From assembly GCA_902591665.1 (NCBI GenBank), contig CACJBO010000003.1, positions 1 through 41,128 on the forward strand: DNA of 41,128 nt. The letters run 5' to 3'. The stretch comes from an uncultured SAR86 cluster bacterium (GTDB lineage: Bacteria; Pseudomonadota; Gammaproteobacteria; Magnimaribacterales; D2472). The notes under the pieces are model-generated. The model saw nothing but the letters and a program-made list of their open reading frames with translations, did no database searches and was not told the origin of the DNA. Of the stretch, positions 27,169 through 35,804 are shown one piece after another (the stretch's first letter is position 1; each line of letters begins with the position of its first letter). The translations under genes were made by a program, and so were the position numbers.

Positions 27169-28836
27169 TTAGTTTTCTTTTATAAATTCATTAGTTAAAT
27201 CTTTCATTTCATTCCTAAGAACAAATAATGCAATCAAGTTTGGTATTGATACTAAAGCAACTACAACGTATGCGATATTCCATACAATTGTTGTATCAAT
27301 TACAGCTGCTAATATAAAACACAAGACATAAAAGTTTCTGTACCAAAATACACCTCTTTCACCAAAGATATATGCGGTTGATCTATCTCCGTAATAACAC
27401 CATGTTATTGCTGTAGAAAAAGCAAACAAGAGAAGTGCTATTGCAACTAATTTACCACCATACTCTCCAAAAACACCTTGAGAGAATGCTTTTGCAGTTA
27501 ATTCGGCAGAGCTAACTAATGATTTACCCTCTAATATAACTGGCTCAGATATTTTTCCTCCAACAATATTTAGAGTTCCTGAATATAAGTTTTTATCATT
27601 ATTTATAACCTTTATGTCTTCAGCTATTGATCTAGAATGAAGAACTGTTATGTCAGAATCTATTATCATTCCATCTTCAATATAAATGGTTCCTGAATAT
27701 TCTTTTACATTTGAGTCTAGTGATTGAACATAACTTGTTAATTCATTTATATGGTCAGGGTAGATATATGAACCATCAGTATTCTTTTCATCAGAATAAA
27801 TCCCATCAAGAATAACCATATCGGTTTTAGCAAATGTTGTATCGAATTTCTGTGTCCAAACTCCGCTTGATAAGATAACCAAAGCTGTAACACTACACAC
27901 CACAATAGTATCAATGAATGGTTCTAATATTGATACAACTCCCTGATCTATAGATTTATTTTTTGATGATGCATGAGCAATTGGTGATGAGCCCTGGCCT
28001 GCTTCATTTGAATACAATCCCCTGGCGACACCATATTTCAAGCTCATAGCAAAGCTTGCTCCTAGAAAACCACCCACTGCAGCAGAACCTGTAAATACTT
28101 GAGAAAAAATAGCATTAAATGAAGGGATAATATTTTGGTAATTCTCTGTGAGAATAATTAAAGCACCACCAAAATATATCAAACCCATTATAGGAATTAT
28201 TTTACTAGCGACAGATGCGATTCTTTTTATGCCTCCAATAATAATTATCCATAATAAAATGCCTAAAAATAATCCTGTAAATAATTTTGGTACTGAAAAT
28301 TCAGTATTCATTACTAGAGCTATATTATTGATTTGCGGCATATTTCCCGAGCCAATTGCTGTAATCATCATTAAAAATGCAAAGAGAATTCCAGCCCATT
28401 TCATGTTTAAGGCGCTTTCTATGTAATACATAGGGCCTCCAGAAATACTACCATCAGCTAATTTTGTTCTATATTTATGACCCATTGTTACTTCAACGAA
28501 TTTAGTTGTCATGCCAAATATTGCTGTTATCCACATCCAAAATATTGCAGCAGGGCCACCTGTCCAAATAGCCAAAGCCACACCTCCAATATTACCAGTG
28601 CCTACTGCTCCAGACATTGCTGTTGTAAGTGCCTCAAAAGCAGTTGTTTCACCATCAGAATCTGTTTTTTTATTTTTTCCTGAAACTAAATGCCAAGCTT
28701 TTCCAAAAAACCTAAATTGAGGAAAACCAAGATATATGGTAAAAAATATTCCAGTTCCAACTAATAAAATTGGGAACCACCACGATCCACTTAAATTACT
28801 ATCAAGTAATATTAGAAATTCATTAAATTGATCCAT
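27169..28836 (-). CDS. Sodium:alanine/amino-acid symporter (AGCS family) with large insertion
   Basis: AGCS proteins import alanine or glycine with Na+. The family signature GLYSNEAGQGSSPIAHA is at about 273-289, and SGAVGTGNIGGVA at about 75-87 is the substrate/ion-site block. The protein is 555 residues instead of about 450-480. The extra length is one polar insertion at about 330-442, between transmembrane segments, in a loop that is normally short. It contains two similar segments, YSGTIYIEDGMII (380-392) and YSGTLNIVGGKIS (418-430), that look like beta-strand repeats. It lies 3 bases after the glutaredoxin gene and 33 before the GH16 gene, so the three may be cotranscribed. Confidence 0.93.
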   Translation of the reverse strand: MDQFNEFLILLDSNLSGSWWFPILLVGTGIFFTIYLGFPQFRFFGKAWHLVSGKNKKTDSDGETTAFEALTTAMSGAVGTGNIGGVALAIWTGGPAAIFWMWITAIFGMTTKFVEVTMGHKYRTKLADGSISGGPMYYIESALNMKWAGILFAFLMMITAIGSGNMPQINNIALVMNTEFSVPKLFTGLFLGILLWIIIIGGIKRIASVASKIIPIMGLIYFGGALIILTENYQNIIPSFNAIFSQVFTGSAAVGGFLGASFAMSLKYGVARGLYSNEAGQGSSPIAHASSKNKSIDQGVVSILEPFIDTIVVCSVTALVILSSGVWTQKFDTTFAKTDMVILDGIYSDEKNTDGSYIYPDHINELTSYVQSLDSNVKEYSGTIYIEDGMIIDSDITVLHSRSIAEDIKVINNDKNLYSGTLNIVGGKISEPVILEGKSLVSSAELTAKAFSQGVFGEYGGKLVAIALLLFAFSTAITWCYYGDRSTAYIFGERGVFWYRNFYVLCFILAAVIDTTIVWNIAYVVVALVSIPNLIALFVLRNEMKDLTNEFIKEN

Positions 28837-28839
28837 AAT

Positions 28840-29070
28840 TTATTCCTTATTTTGCCACCAAGCCTCTAGCTCTGTATAACCACCAATATTATTACCATCT
28901 ATTTTTATCTGAGGAAATGTTCTTGCTGTAGGAAAAATATTAAAAAATTCTTCTCTAGTAAAATCTTTATCTAATTCTTTATAAGAATATTCAAACCCTT
29001 CTCTTTCGCACAAAGCTTTTGCTTTATCACAGTATGGGCAGAAGGTTTTTCCGTATATTTCAATCATCAT
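28840..29070 (-). CDS. grx: Glutaredoxin
   Basis: The 76-residue protein is a classical dithiol glutaredoxin: active site CPYC near residues 12-15, cis-proline segment TFPQIKI, and NIGGYTEL for glutathione contact. It reduces disulfides or mixed glutathione disulfides. Two ATG codons are adjacent (29070 and 29067); the second gives the more usual MIEIYG start. The gene leads the operon with the AGCS symporter and is divergent from the dehydrogenase gene, with 37 bases between start codons. Confidence 0.93.
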   Translation of the reverse strand: MMIEIYGKTFCPYCDKAKALCEREGFEYSYKELDKDFTREEFFNIFPTARTFPQIKIDGNNIGGYTELEAWWQNKE

Positions 29071-29107
29071 GATATTATTCCTTTATTGTTAATTTATTAT
29101 AATCAAA

Positions 29108-29878
29108 ATGTCATTATTTAGCCTTAAAGATAAATCAATTTTAATAACCGGCAGTTCTAAAGGTATTGGAAAGTCTATAGCTCACCAATCTGCACTTATG
29201 GGTGCTAATGTAATTATATCATCAAGAAAACTAGATGCTTGTGAAGCTACTGCTAAAGAGATAAATGATGATATTGGTGAAGAGGTTGCTTTTCCGATAG
29301 CCTGTAATATAGCTGATGATGATCAATTAAAAAATCTTGTAGATAAAACCATTGATACTCTAGGAAGTATTGATACTTTGATCTGTAATGCTGCAACAAA
29401 TACTTTTATGGGATCCATGCTTGATATGAGCATTGAACAGTTTGATAAAGTTATGCACAACAATATTAGGTCTAATCAACTACTATGTAACTTATGTCTT
29501 CCAAGCATGATAGAGAAAGAAGATGGGTCGATAATAATAATCTCAAGTATTGCTGCAATCAAAGGCAGTCCAATGTTGGGTGCTTATAATATTAGCAAGG
29601 CAGCTGATGTTATGATTGTAAAGAATATAGCAGCTGAATTTGGTCATAAAAATATTAGAGCTAATTCTATAGCTCCTGGCTTAATTAAAACTGATTTTGC
29701 AAAAGGACTTTGGGAAAATCCTGATATTTTGAAAGCAGTGTTACAAACCAACCCTATGAAAAGAATTGGTGATCCAGATGAGATAGCAGGTGCAGCTATA
29801 ATGCTGTCTTCAAAGGCAGGTAACTATATTAATGGGCAAACAATAGTTATTGATGGAGGCACTATTGCTGTCGGATAG
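29108..29878 (+). CDS. Short-chain dehydrogenase/reductase (specificity unknown)
   Basis: This is a 256-residue classical SDR: coenzyme motif TGSSKGIG near residues 15-22, SSRKLD after strand beta2 (an arginine typical of NADP use), NAA in place of NAG, catalytic Ser in IISSIAAIKGS, and YNISK with the catalytic Tyr and Lys. The C-terminal end INGQTIVIDGG is a family hallmark. It resembles the DHRS4/2-dehydro-3-deoxygluconate reductase-like SDRs, but sequence alone does not give the substrate. It is a single gene whose end overlaps convergent holB by 17 bases. Confidence 0.88.
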   Translation: MSLFSLKDKSILITGSSKGIGKSIAHQSALMGANVIISSRKLDACEATAKEINDDIGEEVAFPIACNIADDDQLKNLVDKTIDTLGSIDTLICNAATNTFMGSMLDMSIEQFDKVMHNNIRSNQLLCNLCLPSMIEKEDGSIIIISSIAAIKGSPMLGAYNISKAADVMIVKNIAAEFGHKNIRANSIAPGLIKTDFAKGLWENPDILKAVLQTNPMKRIGDPDEIAGAAIMLSSKAGNYINGQTIVIDGGTIAVG

Positions 29879-30848
29879 ATTGTTTTAATTCACTACAAAA
29901 ATAATTTAAAACATGGGTCTCATTTATTGATGAGACGTTATAAAAATCATGACGTAAGTTATTGAGTTCAACAATAATATTTGAAATTTTTAAATTACTA
30001 AATTTTTTGGAATTAAAACTTTCATATGTGCCGCTTAAACTTTCATTTGTTAATTTTGACTTTAAAAGTATTTTTAAGAACTCTACTAGATAGTTTATCT
30101 TTGAAATAAAGTTCATATCTAAATCATTAATATATTTTATTGCTTGTCCTTGATCAATTTTTAAATTTAAAAATTGATTAATAATAGAAATAAATTCTTT
30201 ATATGAATTATGTTTATCGCTCTGGATATCATCAACTATATTTAATGGCATTGCATAACTTGGAAAATCAGTTGATGAATAATCAATAATTCCATGTTTA
30301 ATTAACCATTCATCAATTTTATATGCTGATATATGCGGTATATTGAAAACTTGACATCTGCTATAAATAGTTTGTTTTAATGACTTAGGTCTACTAGTCG
30401 TCATAATAATATATGAATATGAAGCTGGCTCTTCTAAGGACTTAAGAAGCGCATTTTGGGATTCTTCATTCATGCTGTCAGCATTCATAATACAAACAAC
30501 TTTATTTTTTGATATTGATGGAGTTAGTGTTAAAAAGGAAACTACATCTTTATATCCTTTTTCATCATCCCAGTACTTAGATTCTTGTTTTTGCTTAATA
30601 ATATCTTTTAAGTAAATTTTTTCTCTATCTAGAAGATAGAAATCAGGATGGTGATCTGAATTAAATAATGATTGATTTTGGGGATCTAAACCTTCATTAA
30701 AATTTGCAATTATTTTTTGTGATATTTCCCTTGCTAATATTTTTTTTCCTATACCAGATGGACCATTAATAATAATGCCATGGGGTAAGTTATTAAAATT
30801 TATTTGTTTATAAATATCATTTAACCAATCGTACTTTTCTATACTCAT
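29862..30848 (-). CDS. holB: DNA polymerase III delta' subunit
   Basis: HolB is the delta' stator of the clamp loader. The 328-residue protein has INGPSGIGKK (modified P-loop), HHPDFYLLD, ESQNALLKSLEEP and an SRC motif (IYSRCQVF), the arginine-finger position. The zinc-binding CGxCxxC loop that precedes HPDxY in E. coli delta' is missing: that stretch reads NEGLDPQNQSLFNSDH. The C-terminal domain is divergent and Lys/Ile/Asn-rich. It is the last gene of the rpmF-fab-mltG-tmk cluster and overlaps tmk by four bases. Confidence 0.9.
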   Translation of the reverse strand: MSIEKYDWLNDIYKQINFNNLPHGIIINGPSGIGKKILAREISQKIIANFNEGLDPQNQSLFNSDHHPDFYLLDREKIYLKDIIKQKQESKYWDDEKGYKDVVSFLTLTPSISKNKVVCIMNADSMNEESQNALLKSLEEPASYSYIIMTTSRPKSLKQTIYSRCQVFNIPHISAYKIDEWLIKHGIIDYSSTDFPSYAMPLNIVDDIQSDKHNSYKEFISIINQFLNLKIDQGQAIKYINDLDMNFISKINYLVEFLKILLKSKLTNESLSGTYESFNSKKFSNLKISNIIVELNNLRHDFYNVSSINETHVLNYFCSELKQSIRQQ

Positions 30849-31441
30849 AGAATAATATCAACAAACGAGATTATGTCTTTGTGCAATTCATCAATAGATT
30901 TTTTAGCATCTAGTACTTTAATTCTATTAGGCTCATTTTGACTAAGATCTAAATAACCAGATCTAACTTTTTCAAAAAAGGCTATACCAGATGATTCAAT
31001 TCTATCTTTCTTATCATTAAGCTTTCTTTTAAAGCCTTCCTCTACTTCAATATCAAGCAAAAAAGTAATATCAGGTACAGGACATTTAGAAAAAGTTATT
31101 AGGCTATTGATGATTTCATTAGATAAGCCTCTTCCAAACCCTTGATAAGCTATAGATGCATCATAGAATCTATCAAATAAAATTATATCTTTATCTGAAT
31201 AATTTATTTTCTCACTGATTAATTGTGCCCTAGCAGCAAACAAAAGCAATAACTCAGATTCATTAGATAAGTCAGCAGATGTATTTAATAAAATCTCTCT
31301 AATATTTTCGCCAACCTGGGTTGAACCAGGCTCTCTAAGAACTTCAGTAGAAAGACCCTTGGATTCTAAATAGGTATCTAACATTGTTATTTGAGTAGAC
31401 TTTCCAACACCTTCAACACCCTCGAAACTAATTATTTTCAT
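30845..31441 (-). CDS. tmk: Thymidylate kinase
   Basis: Tmk phosphorylates dTMP to dTDP. The 198-residue protein has the P-loop FEGVEGVGKSTQ (about 6-17), the DRFYDASIAYQG nucleotide/substrate segment with the DR(Y/F) motif, and REPGST. Length and order are typical. It overlaps mltG and holB by four bases each, so the three genes are probably translationally coupled. Confidence 0.97.
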   Translation of the reverse strand: MKIISFEGVEGVGKSTQITMLDTYLESKGLSTEVLREPGSTQVGENIREILLNTSADLSNESELLLLFAARAQLISEKINYSDKDIILFDRFYDASIAYQGFGRGLSNEIINSLITFSKCPVPDITFLLDIEVEEGFKRKLNDKKDRIESSGIAFFEKVRSGYLDLSQNEPNRIKVLDAKKSIDELHKDIISFVDIIL

Positions 31442-32412
31442 TTATCCAGTCCAACCTTTTTAATCATATCCAAATGTTCGTCATATGTTCTTGAAAAATA
31501 GTGAGAGCTAGGAGAGTTTGCTACAAAAAAGAGATATTCACCTGGTGTTGATAAAATTGCAGCCTCAATTGAACTCATTGAAGACATAGAAATAGGAGTT
31601 GGTGGTAGTCCCTTAATCATATATGTATTGTATATATTATTCTTATCAAGGATATCAGATTTTCGAATATCTCCATCAAAATTTGGAAGCAATCCATATA
31701 TAATTGTTGGATCAGCTTGAAGCTTCATACCAATACTTATTCTTTTTAAAAAAACGCCTGCTATGTCTGGTTTTTCAGAGTGATTCCCTGCTTCTTTCTC
31801 TATAATTGATGCTAATATCAAAGCTTGGTATTTATTTTTTAAAATATCATTATCAGGTCTCTTCATCCATATTGTATTTAATAAATCATCGAGTTTCTTA
31901 TGGCTTTTATTTAACAGATCAGAGGCCTTCATACCTTTCTTGTAAAAATACGTATCAGGATATAAAACTCCTTCTTTAAAGGGATAATTTGTTTTTATGC
32001 ATATCAATAAACTACAGTCATTAATCAAAAAACTGTTTTCAAGCTCTTTTTCAATATCATAAACATTCATTCCTTCAATTATTGTTAAAGAATGGGTATA
32101 TGTTTTACCTTTTACTAAAAGATCTATTATTTCTTTAAAGTCTTTATTTTCAATATTATATTCACCGGCTTGAAAAGATTTAATCGAGTTTGTATTTAAA
32201 TAAATCCTAAAAAATAACTTATTTATTGAAGAGCTTAATTTTAGATTGTCGAGAACATCATACATTGATGAACCCTCATAAACATCAATGAAGTTTTTAT
32301 CTTGAATAGGATTAGAATTTAAGAATGCTTTGTAGGGTCCAAAAAAAGATAACCATACTATAGAAACGATAAATATTGTTCTTAAAAGTAGCATTGTGTA
32401 TTTATAACTCAT
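31438..32412 (-). CDS. mltG: Endolytic murein transglycosylase MltG
   Basis: MltG (YceG) cuts nascent glycan strands in the inner membrane and sets their length. The product is 324 residues from ATG 32412, with a single membrane helix (about 6-28), a LysM-like region and the YceG catalytic block LILASIIEKEAGNH containing the essential glutamate, followed by KRISIGMKLQADPTIIYGL. A TTG at 32430 would add six residues, but that start would lie inside the acpP terminator stem, so the ATG is preferred. The ATG follows the T tract directly, with no ribosome site. In E. coli fabF and pabC lie between acpP and mltG; here they do not. Confidence 0.93.
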   Translation of the reverse strand: MSYKYTMLLLRTIFIVSIVWLSFFGPYKAFLNSNPIQDKNFIDVYEGSSMYDVLDNLKLSSSINKLFFRIYLNTNSIKSFQAGEYNIENKDFKEIIDLLVKGKTYTHSLTIIEGMNVYDIEKELENSFLINDCSLLICIKTNYPFKEGVLYPDTYFYKKGMKASDLLNKSHKKLDDLLNTIWMKRPDNDILKNKYQALILASIIEKEAGNHSEKPDIAGVFLKRISIGMKLQADPTIIYGLLPNFDGDIRKSDILDKNNIYNTYMIKGLPPTPISMSSMSSIEAAILSTPGEYLFFVANSPSSHYFSRTYDEHLDMIKKVGLDK

Positions 32413-32415
32413 AAA

Positions 32416-32449
32416 AAAACGAGATTCCAATTAAATAGAATCTCGTTTT
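32416..32449 (-). terminator. Terminator after acpP, abutting mltG
   Basis: Two perfect 12-base arms (32416-32427 and 32438-32449; core ACGAGATTC/GAATCTCGT) enclose a 10-base loop. On the minus strand the stem is followed by seven T residues (32419-32413), then directly by the mltG ATG. The plus strand also has TTTT after the stem, so it may act in both directions. It would cut off most transcription into mltG-tmk-holB. Confidence 0.85.
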
Positions 32450-32502
32450 AAATATTTTTGATTGTTAGTTATATATATAACTAAATATTAATTCTAAATA
32501 AT

Positions 32503-32733
32503 TTAAGAATTTGAATTAATATATTCTACAGCGTCATTAACAGTTGAAATTTTTTCTGCATCTTCATCAGCAATTTCAAGATCAAACTCTTCCTCAAGGG
32601 CCATAACTAGCTCTACTGTATCTAATGAATCAGCTCCAAGATCATCAACAAAAGAAGAATCACTTTGGATTTCATCTAATGATGTACCCAACTGATCACT
32701 AACAATTTTTTTAACTCTGTCTTCAATACTCAT
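32503..32733 (-). CDS. acpP: Acyl carrier protein
   Basis: ACP carries growing acyl chains on phosphopantetheine. The 76-residue acidic protein has the modification site [11 protein letters not shown], with the prosthetic group on S36, and the usual helix [11 protein letters not shown] good ribosome site GGAG (32742-32739) lies five bases before the ATG. A TAAAAT -10-like hexamer in the 75-base gap to fabG may give acpP its own promoter, and the strong terminator downstream fits a short abundant transcript. Confidence 0.98.
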   Translation of the reverse strand: MSIEDRVKKIVSDQLGTSLDEIQSDSSFVDDLGADSLDTVELVMALEEEFDLEIADEDAEKISTVNDAVEYINSNS

Positions 32734-32808
32734 AAATACTCCAAGGTAAAAACGACGCTATTTTACATCTATTTATTAAAAGATGCACATTTAATTAAGG
32801 TAGTTGTT

Positions 32809-33525
32809 TTAATACATAAAAAGACCGCCATCAACGGAGATAGTTTGGCCAGTTATATATGAAGCATCCTCGCTTGATAGAAACACAACTAAATCTGCAA
32901 TATCTTGAACTGAACCCAATCTTTTTAAAGGTATATCCTCAATGAGTTTATTTTTAGCATTATCGTCAAGATATGCAGTCATATCTGTCTCTATAAAACC
33001 TGGTGCAACTGAATTTACAGTAATGCCTCTTGAGCCAACCTCTTTAGCAAGTGATTTTGTGAAACCACTCAAACCCGCTTTAGCTGATGAATAATTGACT
33101 TGACCAGGATTACCCATCAATCCAGATACAGAAGATATATTAATAATTCTCCCATATCTATTTTTAATCATATTTTTAATTAAAACTTTAGTAAGGTTAA
33201 ATGTTCCAGTTAAATTAGTTGCAATTACATTATCCCACTCTTCGTCTTTCATTCTTAGGAACAGTTGATCAGAAGTAATGCCAGCATTATTAATTAATAT
33301 ACTAGGCTTCAAATTATTATCTTTTAAGTATTCAACACAGTTATTTATTGAATTTCTATCTGCTATGTCTAATGCGAGTGGTATTAAATTATCTAATTTG
33401 CTTTCAAATTTAAATTCACTTCTAGAAGTTCCAATTACTGTATAGCCTAATTGTGCAAAACTTTCAGCAATGGCTGTACCAATTCCTCTTGATGCACCGG
33501 ATATAAAGACAACTTCTTTGTTCAT
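32809..33525 (-). CDS. fabG: 3-oxoacyl-ACP reductase FabG
   Basis: FabG reduces 3-oxoacyl-ACP with NADPH in fatty-acid elongation. The 238-residue SDR has SGASRGIGTAIA, the NADP-preferring TSRSE after beta2, NNAGIT, the serine of ISSVSGLMGNPGQ, YSSAKAG with the catalytic Tyr/Lys, and ITGQTISVDGG. Position between fabD and acpP separates it from the unspecific SDR elsewhere in the window. It overlaps fabD by four bases. Confidence 0.97.
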   Translation of the reverse strand: MNKEVVFISGASRGIGTAIAESFAQLGYTVIGTSRSEFKFESKLDNLIPLALDIADRNSINNCVEYLKDNNLKPSILINNAGITSDQLFLRMKDEEWDNVIATNLTGTFNLTKVLIKNMIKNRYGRIINISSVSGLMGNPGQVNYSSAKAGLSGFTKSLAKEVGSRGITVNSVAPGFIETDMTAYLDDNAKNKLIEDIPLKRLGSVQDIADLVVFLSSEDASYITGQTISVDGGLFMY

Positions 33526-34442
33526 AATAATCCTTTAAGATCATCCTCAAAAGTTTCTGAAGACATTGATAAGATATTATCTAGTCCATTCGTTTTTGCA
33601 AGTCCAGATAAAACCTTTCCAGGACCACATTCAATTACAACTCCATCAAAAGACTTAATATATTCCATTGTTTTGGTCCATTGCACGGGTAAGGTCAGTT
33701 GTTCTATAAGTTTATTTGGTATATTGGCAATATCTTCCTCAATTTTTGCATCAACATTATGTATTATTGAAATGTCAGGTGTGATAAATGTATGTTCGTC
33801 TAATTCTTTTTTAAAGACGCTAGCAGCTTCATCCATCAAATTGCAATGTGAAGCTACGCTTACTTTTAACTGTATACACCTTTTTGCTCCAGCTTCTTTG
33901 CATTTATTAGCAGCAATTGTTGCTGCTTCATCAGAACCAGCTATTACTACTTGATTTGGCGAATTTATATTGGCGGGACTTATAACTTGACCAGTTTCCT
34001 CTTCAACAGCCTTACAGATTTGATTTATTTCATTAAGGTCTAAATTTAGGATCGCGAACATTGAGCCCTTTTTTGAGTTTTCCATGCACTTACCACGTTT
34101 ATGCACAAGTGAAATAGCATCATCAATTTTGATTGAATTCGAAGCAAGTAGTGCAGAATACTCACCTAGTGAGTGCCCTGCCAACAAATTTGGGGTTATA
34201 TCAAAAAGATCTAAAAATTTTTTGTAATATAAATACGATGCAATTATTAGTGCTGGTTGAGTTATTGATGTTTTATTAAGATCTTCTTCTGGACCATTTT
34301 TAATACAGTCAACTATGTCGGTATCTAAAACTTCTTTAGATATTTTAGTAATATTATCAAGCTCGTCTTCTGAAAAAGAATTGAGCATGCCGATGGATTG
34401 TGAACCTTGACCTGGAAAGATTAGACTTATATGCCTTGGCAT
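33522..34442 (-). CDS. fabD: Malonyl-CoA:ACP transacylase FabD
   Basis: FabD loads malonyl groups on ACP. The 306-residue protein has FPGQGSQSIGM at the N terminus, the nucleophile elbow GHSLGEYSAL with S91, and the catalytic-histidine segment VASHCNLM near residue 198. It begins seven bases after rpmF, where E. coli has plsX and fabH, and overlaps fabG by four bases. Confidence 0.97.
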   Translation of the reverse strand: MPRHISLIFPGQGSQSIGMLNSFSEDELDNITKISKEVLDTDIVDCIKNGPEEDLNKTSITQPALIIASYLYYKKFLDLFDITPNLLAGHSLGEYSALLASNSIKIDDAISLVHKRGKCMENSKKGSMFAILNLDLNEINQICKAVEEETGQVISPANINSPNQVVIAGSDEAATIAANKCKEAGAKRCIQLKVSVASHCNLMDEAASVFKKELDEHTFITPDISIIHNVDAKIEEDIANIPNKLIEQLTLPVQWTKTMEYIKSFDGVVIECGPGKVLSGLAKTNGLDNILSMSSETFEDDLKGLL

Positions 34443-34449
34443 TATCTAT

Positions 34450-34659
34450 TTAGACAGAGGTTTCTTCTGATTCCTCTTTTTCAACTTTTCTTAAATCTTT
34501 AACAAGTCTACCCTTGTAAAAACCATCTTTGGTCATTTGATGACGTGCATGCTTTTCACCAGAAACTGGATCAATAGATAGAGTTGATGCTTTAAGAGAG
34601 TCATGAGATCTTCTCTGTCCTCTTCTAGATCTTGTTACTTTACTTTTCTGAACTGCCAT
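34450..34659 (-). CDS. rpmF: 50S ribosomal protein L32
   Basis: This 69-residue basic protein begins [20 protein letters not shown], the classic L32 start, and contains SGEKHARHQ. The zinc cysteines of some L32 forms are absent, as in the E. coli type. AAGGG lies about seven bases upstream of the ATG. It opens the fab cluster; yceD, which usually precedes rpmF, is not found here. Confidence 0.97.
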   Translation of the reverse strand: MAVQKSKVTRSRRGQRRSHDSLKASTLSIDPVSGEKHARHQMTKDGFYKGRLVKDLRKVEKEESEETSV

Positions 34660-34669
34660 AGTTACCCTT

Positions 34670-34701
34670 AAAAAAAACGTATCCTATCAAAATTATAGGA
34701 T
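34670..34701 (-). terminator. Hairpin and T tract between rluC and rpmF, overlapping a TATAAT
   Basis: On the minus strand ATCCTAT (34701-34695) pairs with ATAGGAT (34687-34681) around seven bases; after ACG, eight T residues follow (34677-34670). This could end rluC transcription. The same DNA has a perfect TATAAT at 34697-34692, suitable as the -10 of an rpmF promoter, though no good -35 is seen. The stem is AT-rich and thus weak. Confidence 0.4.
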
Positions 34702-34718
34702 TATTGGTAGATATATAT

Positions 34719-35630
34719 TTACTTTAATGTATCTAAGAGTATTGTGAAAGCTTCATCAATTTCAGACTTAGCGTGAATCTTTATTCCATCTTGATCGACA
34801 AACCTTATTTCTGATGAGTGAAGAGCCATTCTTTTAATTTTTTTAGGTGATATCGTCTTATTAAAATTTTTATCTCCATATTTAGCATCATTTAGTATTG
34901 GATGTCCTATATGACTGCTTTGAACTCTAATCTGGTGAGTTCGTCCTGTAAAAATATCTATTTCTACAAAACAACTAGAATTTAATAGTTTTTTTAATTT
35001 AAATGATGATATTGCTTCTTTACCATTATCAGAATTCACAAAAGATTTGCTTTCATTAATGAAATGTTTATCAATCAATGTATTAACTTTTATGGCCTTC
35101 TTTAAATGGCCTTTAATAATAGCTACATACTTTTTTTTAACTTTATTTGAAACTAGTTGGTTGTTGAACCATTTATTTGATTGTTTATTTTTTGATAAAA
35201 CAAGACAACCTGAAGTTTCTTTATCTATTCTGTGACATAAATCAATTGAGCTACCATAAATATCCCTTGCTATATCAATAATGCCAAAATTATTTTTACT
35301 ACCAGCATGAACTGAAATTCCATAGGGCTTATTAATTATAAAAAAGTTATTATTCTCAAAAACAATATTATCTTTTATTAAGGTATGTAATTTGGAGTTT
35401 ATGGCTACAACATTTTTATCTAAGTTATCTAAATAAGGTGGAATTCTAATTTGATCACCGGTTTTAATTTTTTTGTGGGGTTTAACTCGTCCAGAATTAA
35501 TTCTTACCTCTCCTTTTCTAATAATATTGTAAATTTTAGATTTAGGGATATTTTTAAATATTGAAATTAGGTAATTATCTAGTCTCCTTCCATTATTATC
35601 TCGGTTTACTTCTAATATTTTGACAGACAT
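34719..35630 (-). CDS. rluC: 23S rRNA pseudouridine synthase RluC
   Basis: RluC makes pseudouridines in 23S rRNA (955, 2504 and 2580 in E. coli). The 303-residue protein has an N-terminal S4 RNA-binding domain (RRLDNYLISIFKNIPKSK to about residue 70), then the catalytic HRIDKETSGCLVLSK with its aspartate, and GRTHQIRVQ near residue 225. RluD is the closest alternative, but divergence from rne is the E. coli rluC arrangement and supports this call. Fifty-nine bases separate it from rpmF. Confidence 0.92.
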   Translation of the reverse strand: MSVKILEVNRDNNGRRLDNYLISIFKNIPKSKIYNIIRKGEVRINSGRVKPHKKIKTGDQIRIPPYLDNLDKNVVAINSKLHTLIKDNIVFENNNFFIINKPYGISVHAGSKNNFGIIDIARDIYGSSIDLCHRIDKETSGCLVLSKNKQSNKWFNNQLVSNKVKKKYVAIIKGHLKKAIKVNTLIDKHFINESKSFVNSDNGKEAISSFKLKKLLNSSCFVEIDIFTGRTHQIRVQSSHIGHPILNDAKYGDKNFNKTISPKKIKRMALHSSEIRFVDQDGIKIHAKSEIDEAFTILLDTLK

Positions 35631-35719
35631 AAGACAAATCTATAGGATATACGGTTAAATAACTAGATAAACTAGATATTTATATTAAAAAAGAAAGATA
35701 TATACAACAGTTTAATAAC

Positions 35720-35804
35720 AACCCCTAACAGGGTTAATCATGTAAGCACTGAAGATAAGACTTACTGATAGAAGCTTAACTAAGCACACTGCTGCATTAT
35801 CTTC
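35720..35804 (+). promoter_or_regulatory. Structured leader of rne, possible autoregulatory RNA
   Basis: The 194-base gap before rne holds several stems: AACCC/GGGTT (35720-24/35731-35), GTAAG/CTTAC (35742-46/35761-65), and an 8-base long-range stem GAAGATAA/TTATCTTC (35751-58/35797-804) that would enclose GCTTA/TAAGC. The second and third cannot both form, as the second straddles one arm of the third. E. coli rne has a structured leader through which RNase E controls its own mRNA. A similar role is inferred. A GGGAGA ribosome site follows at 35814-35819. Confidence 0.4.

Noticed and set aside
28477..28720. Cys/His-rich plus-strand frames within the AGCS gene
   Set aside because: They are antisense to highly conserved AGCS membrane helices; the apparent cysteines come from complemented Ala/Gly/Thr codons.
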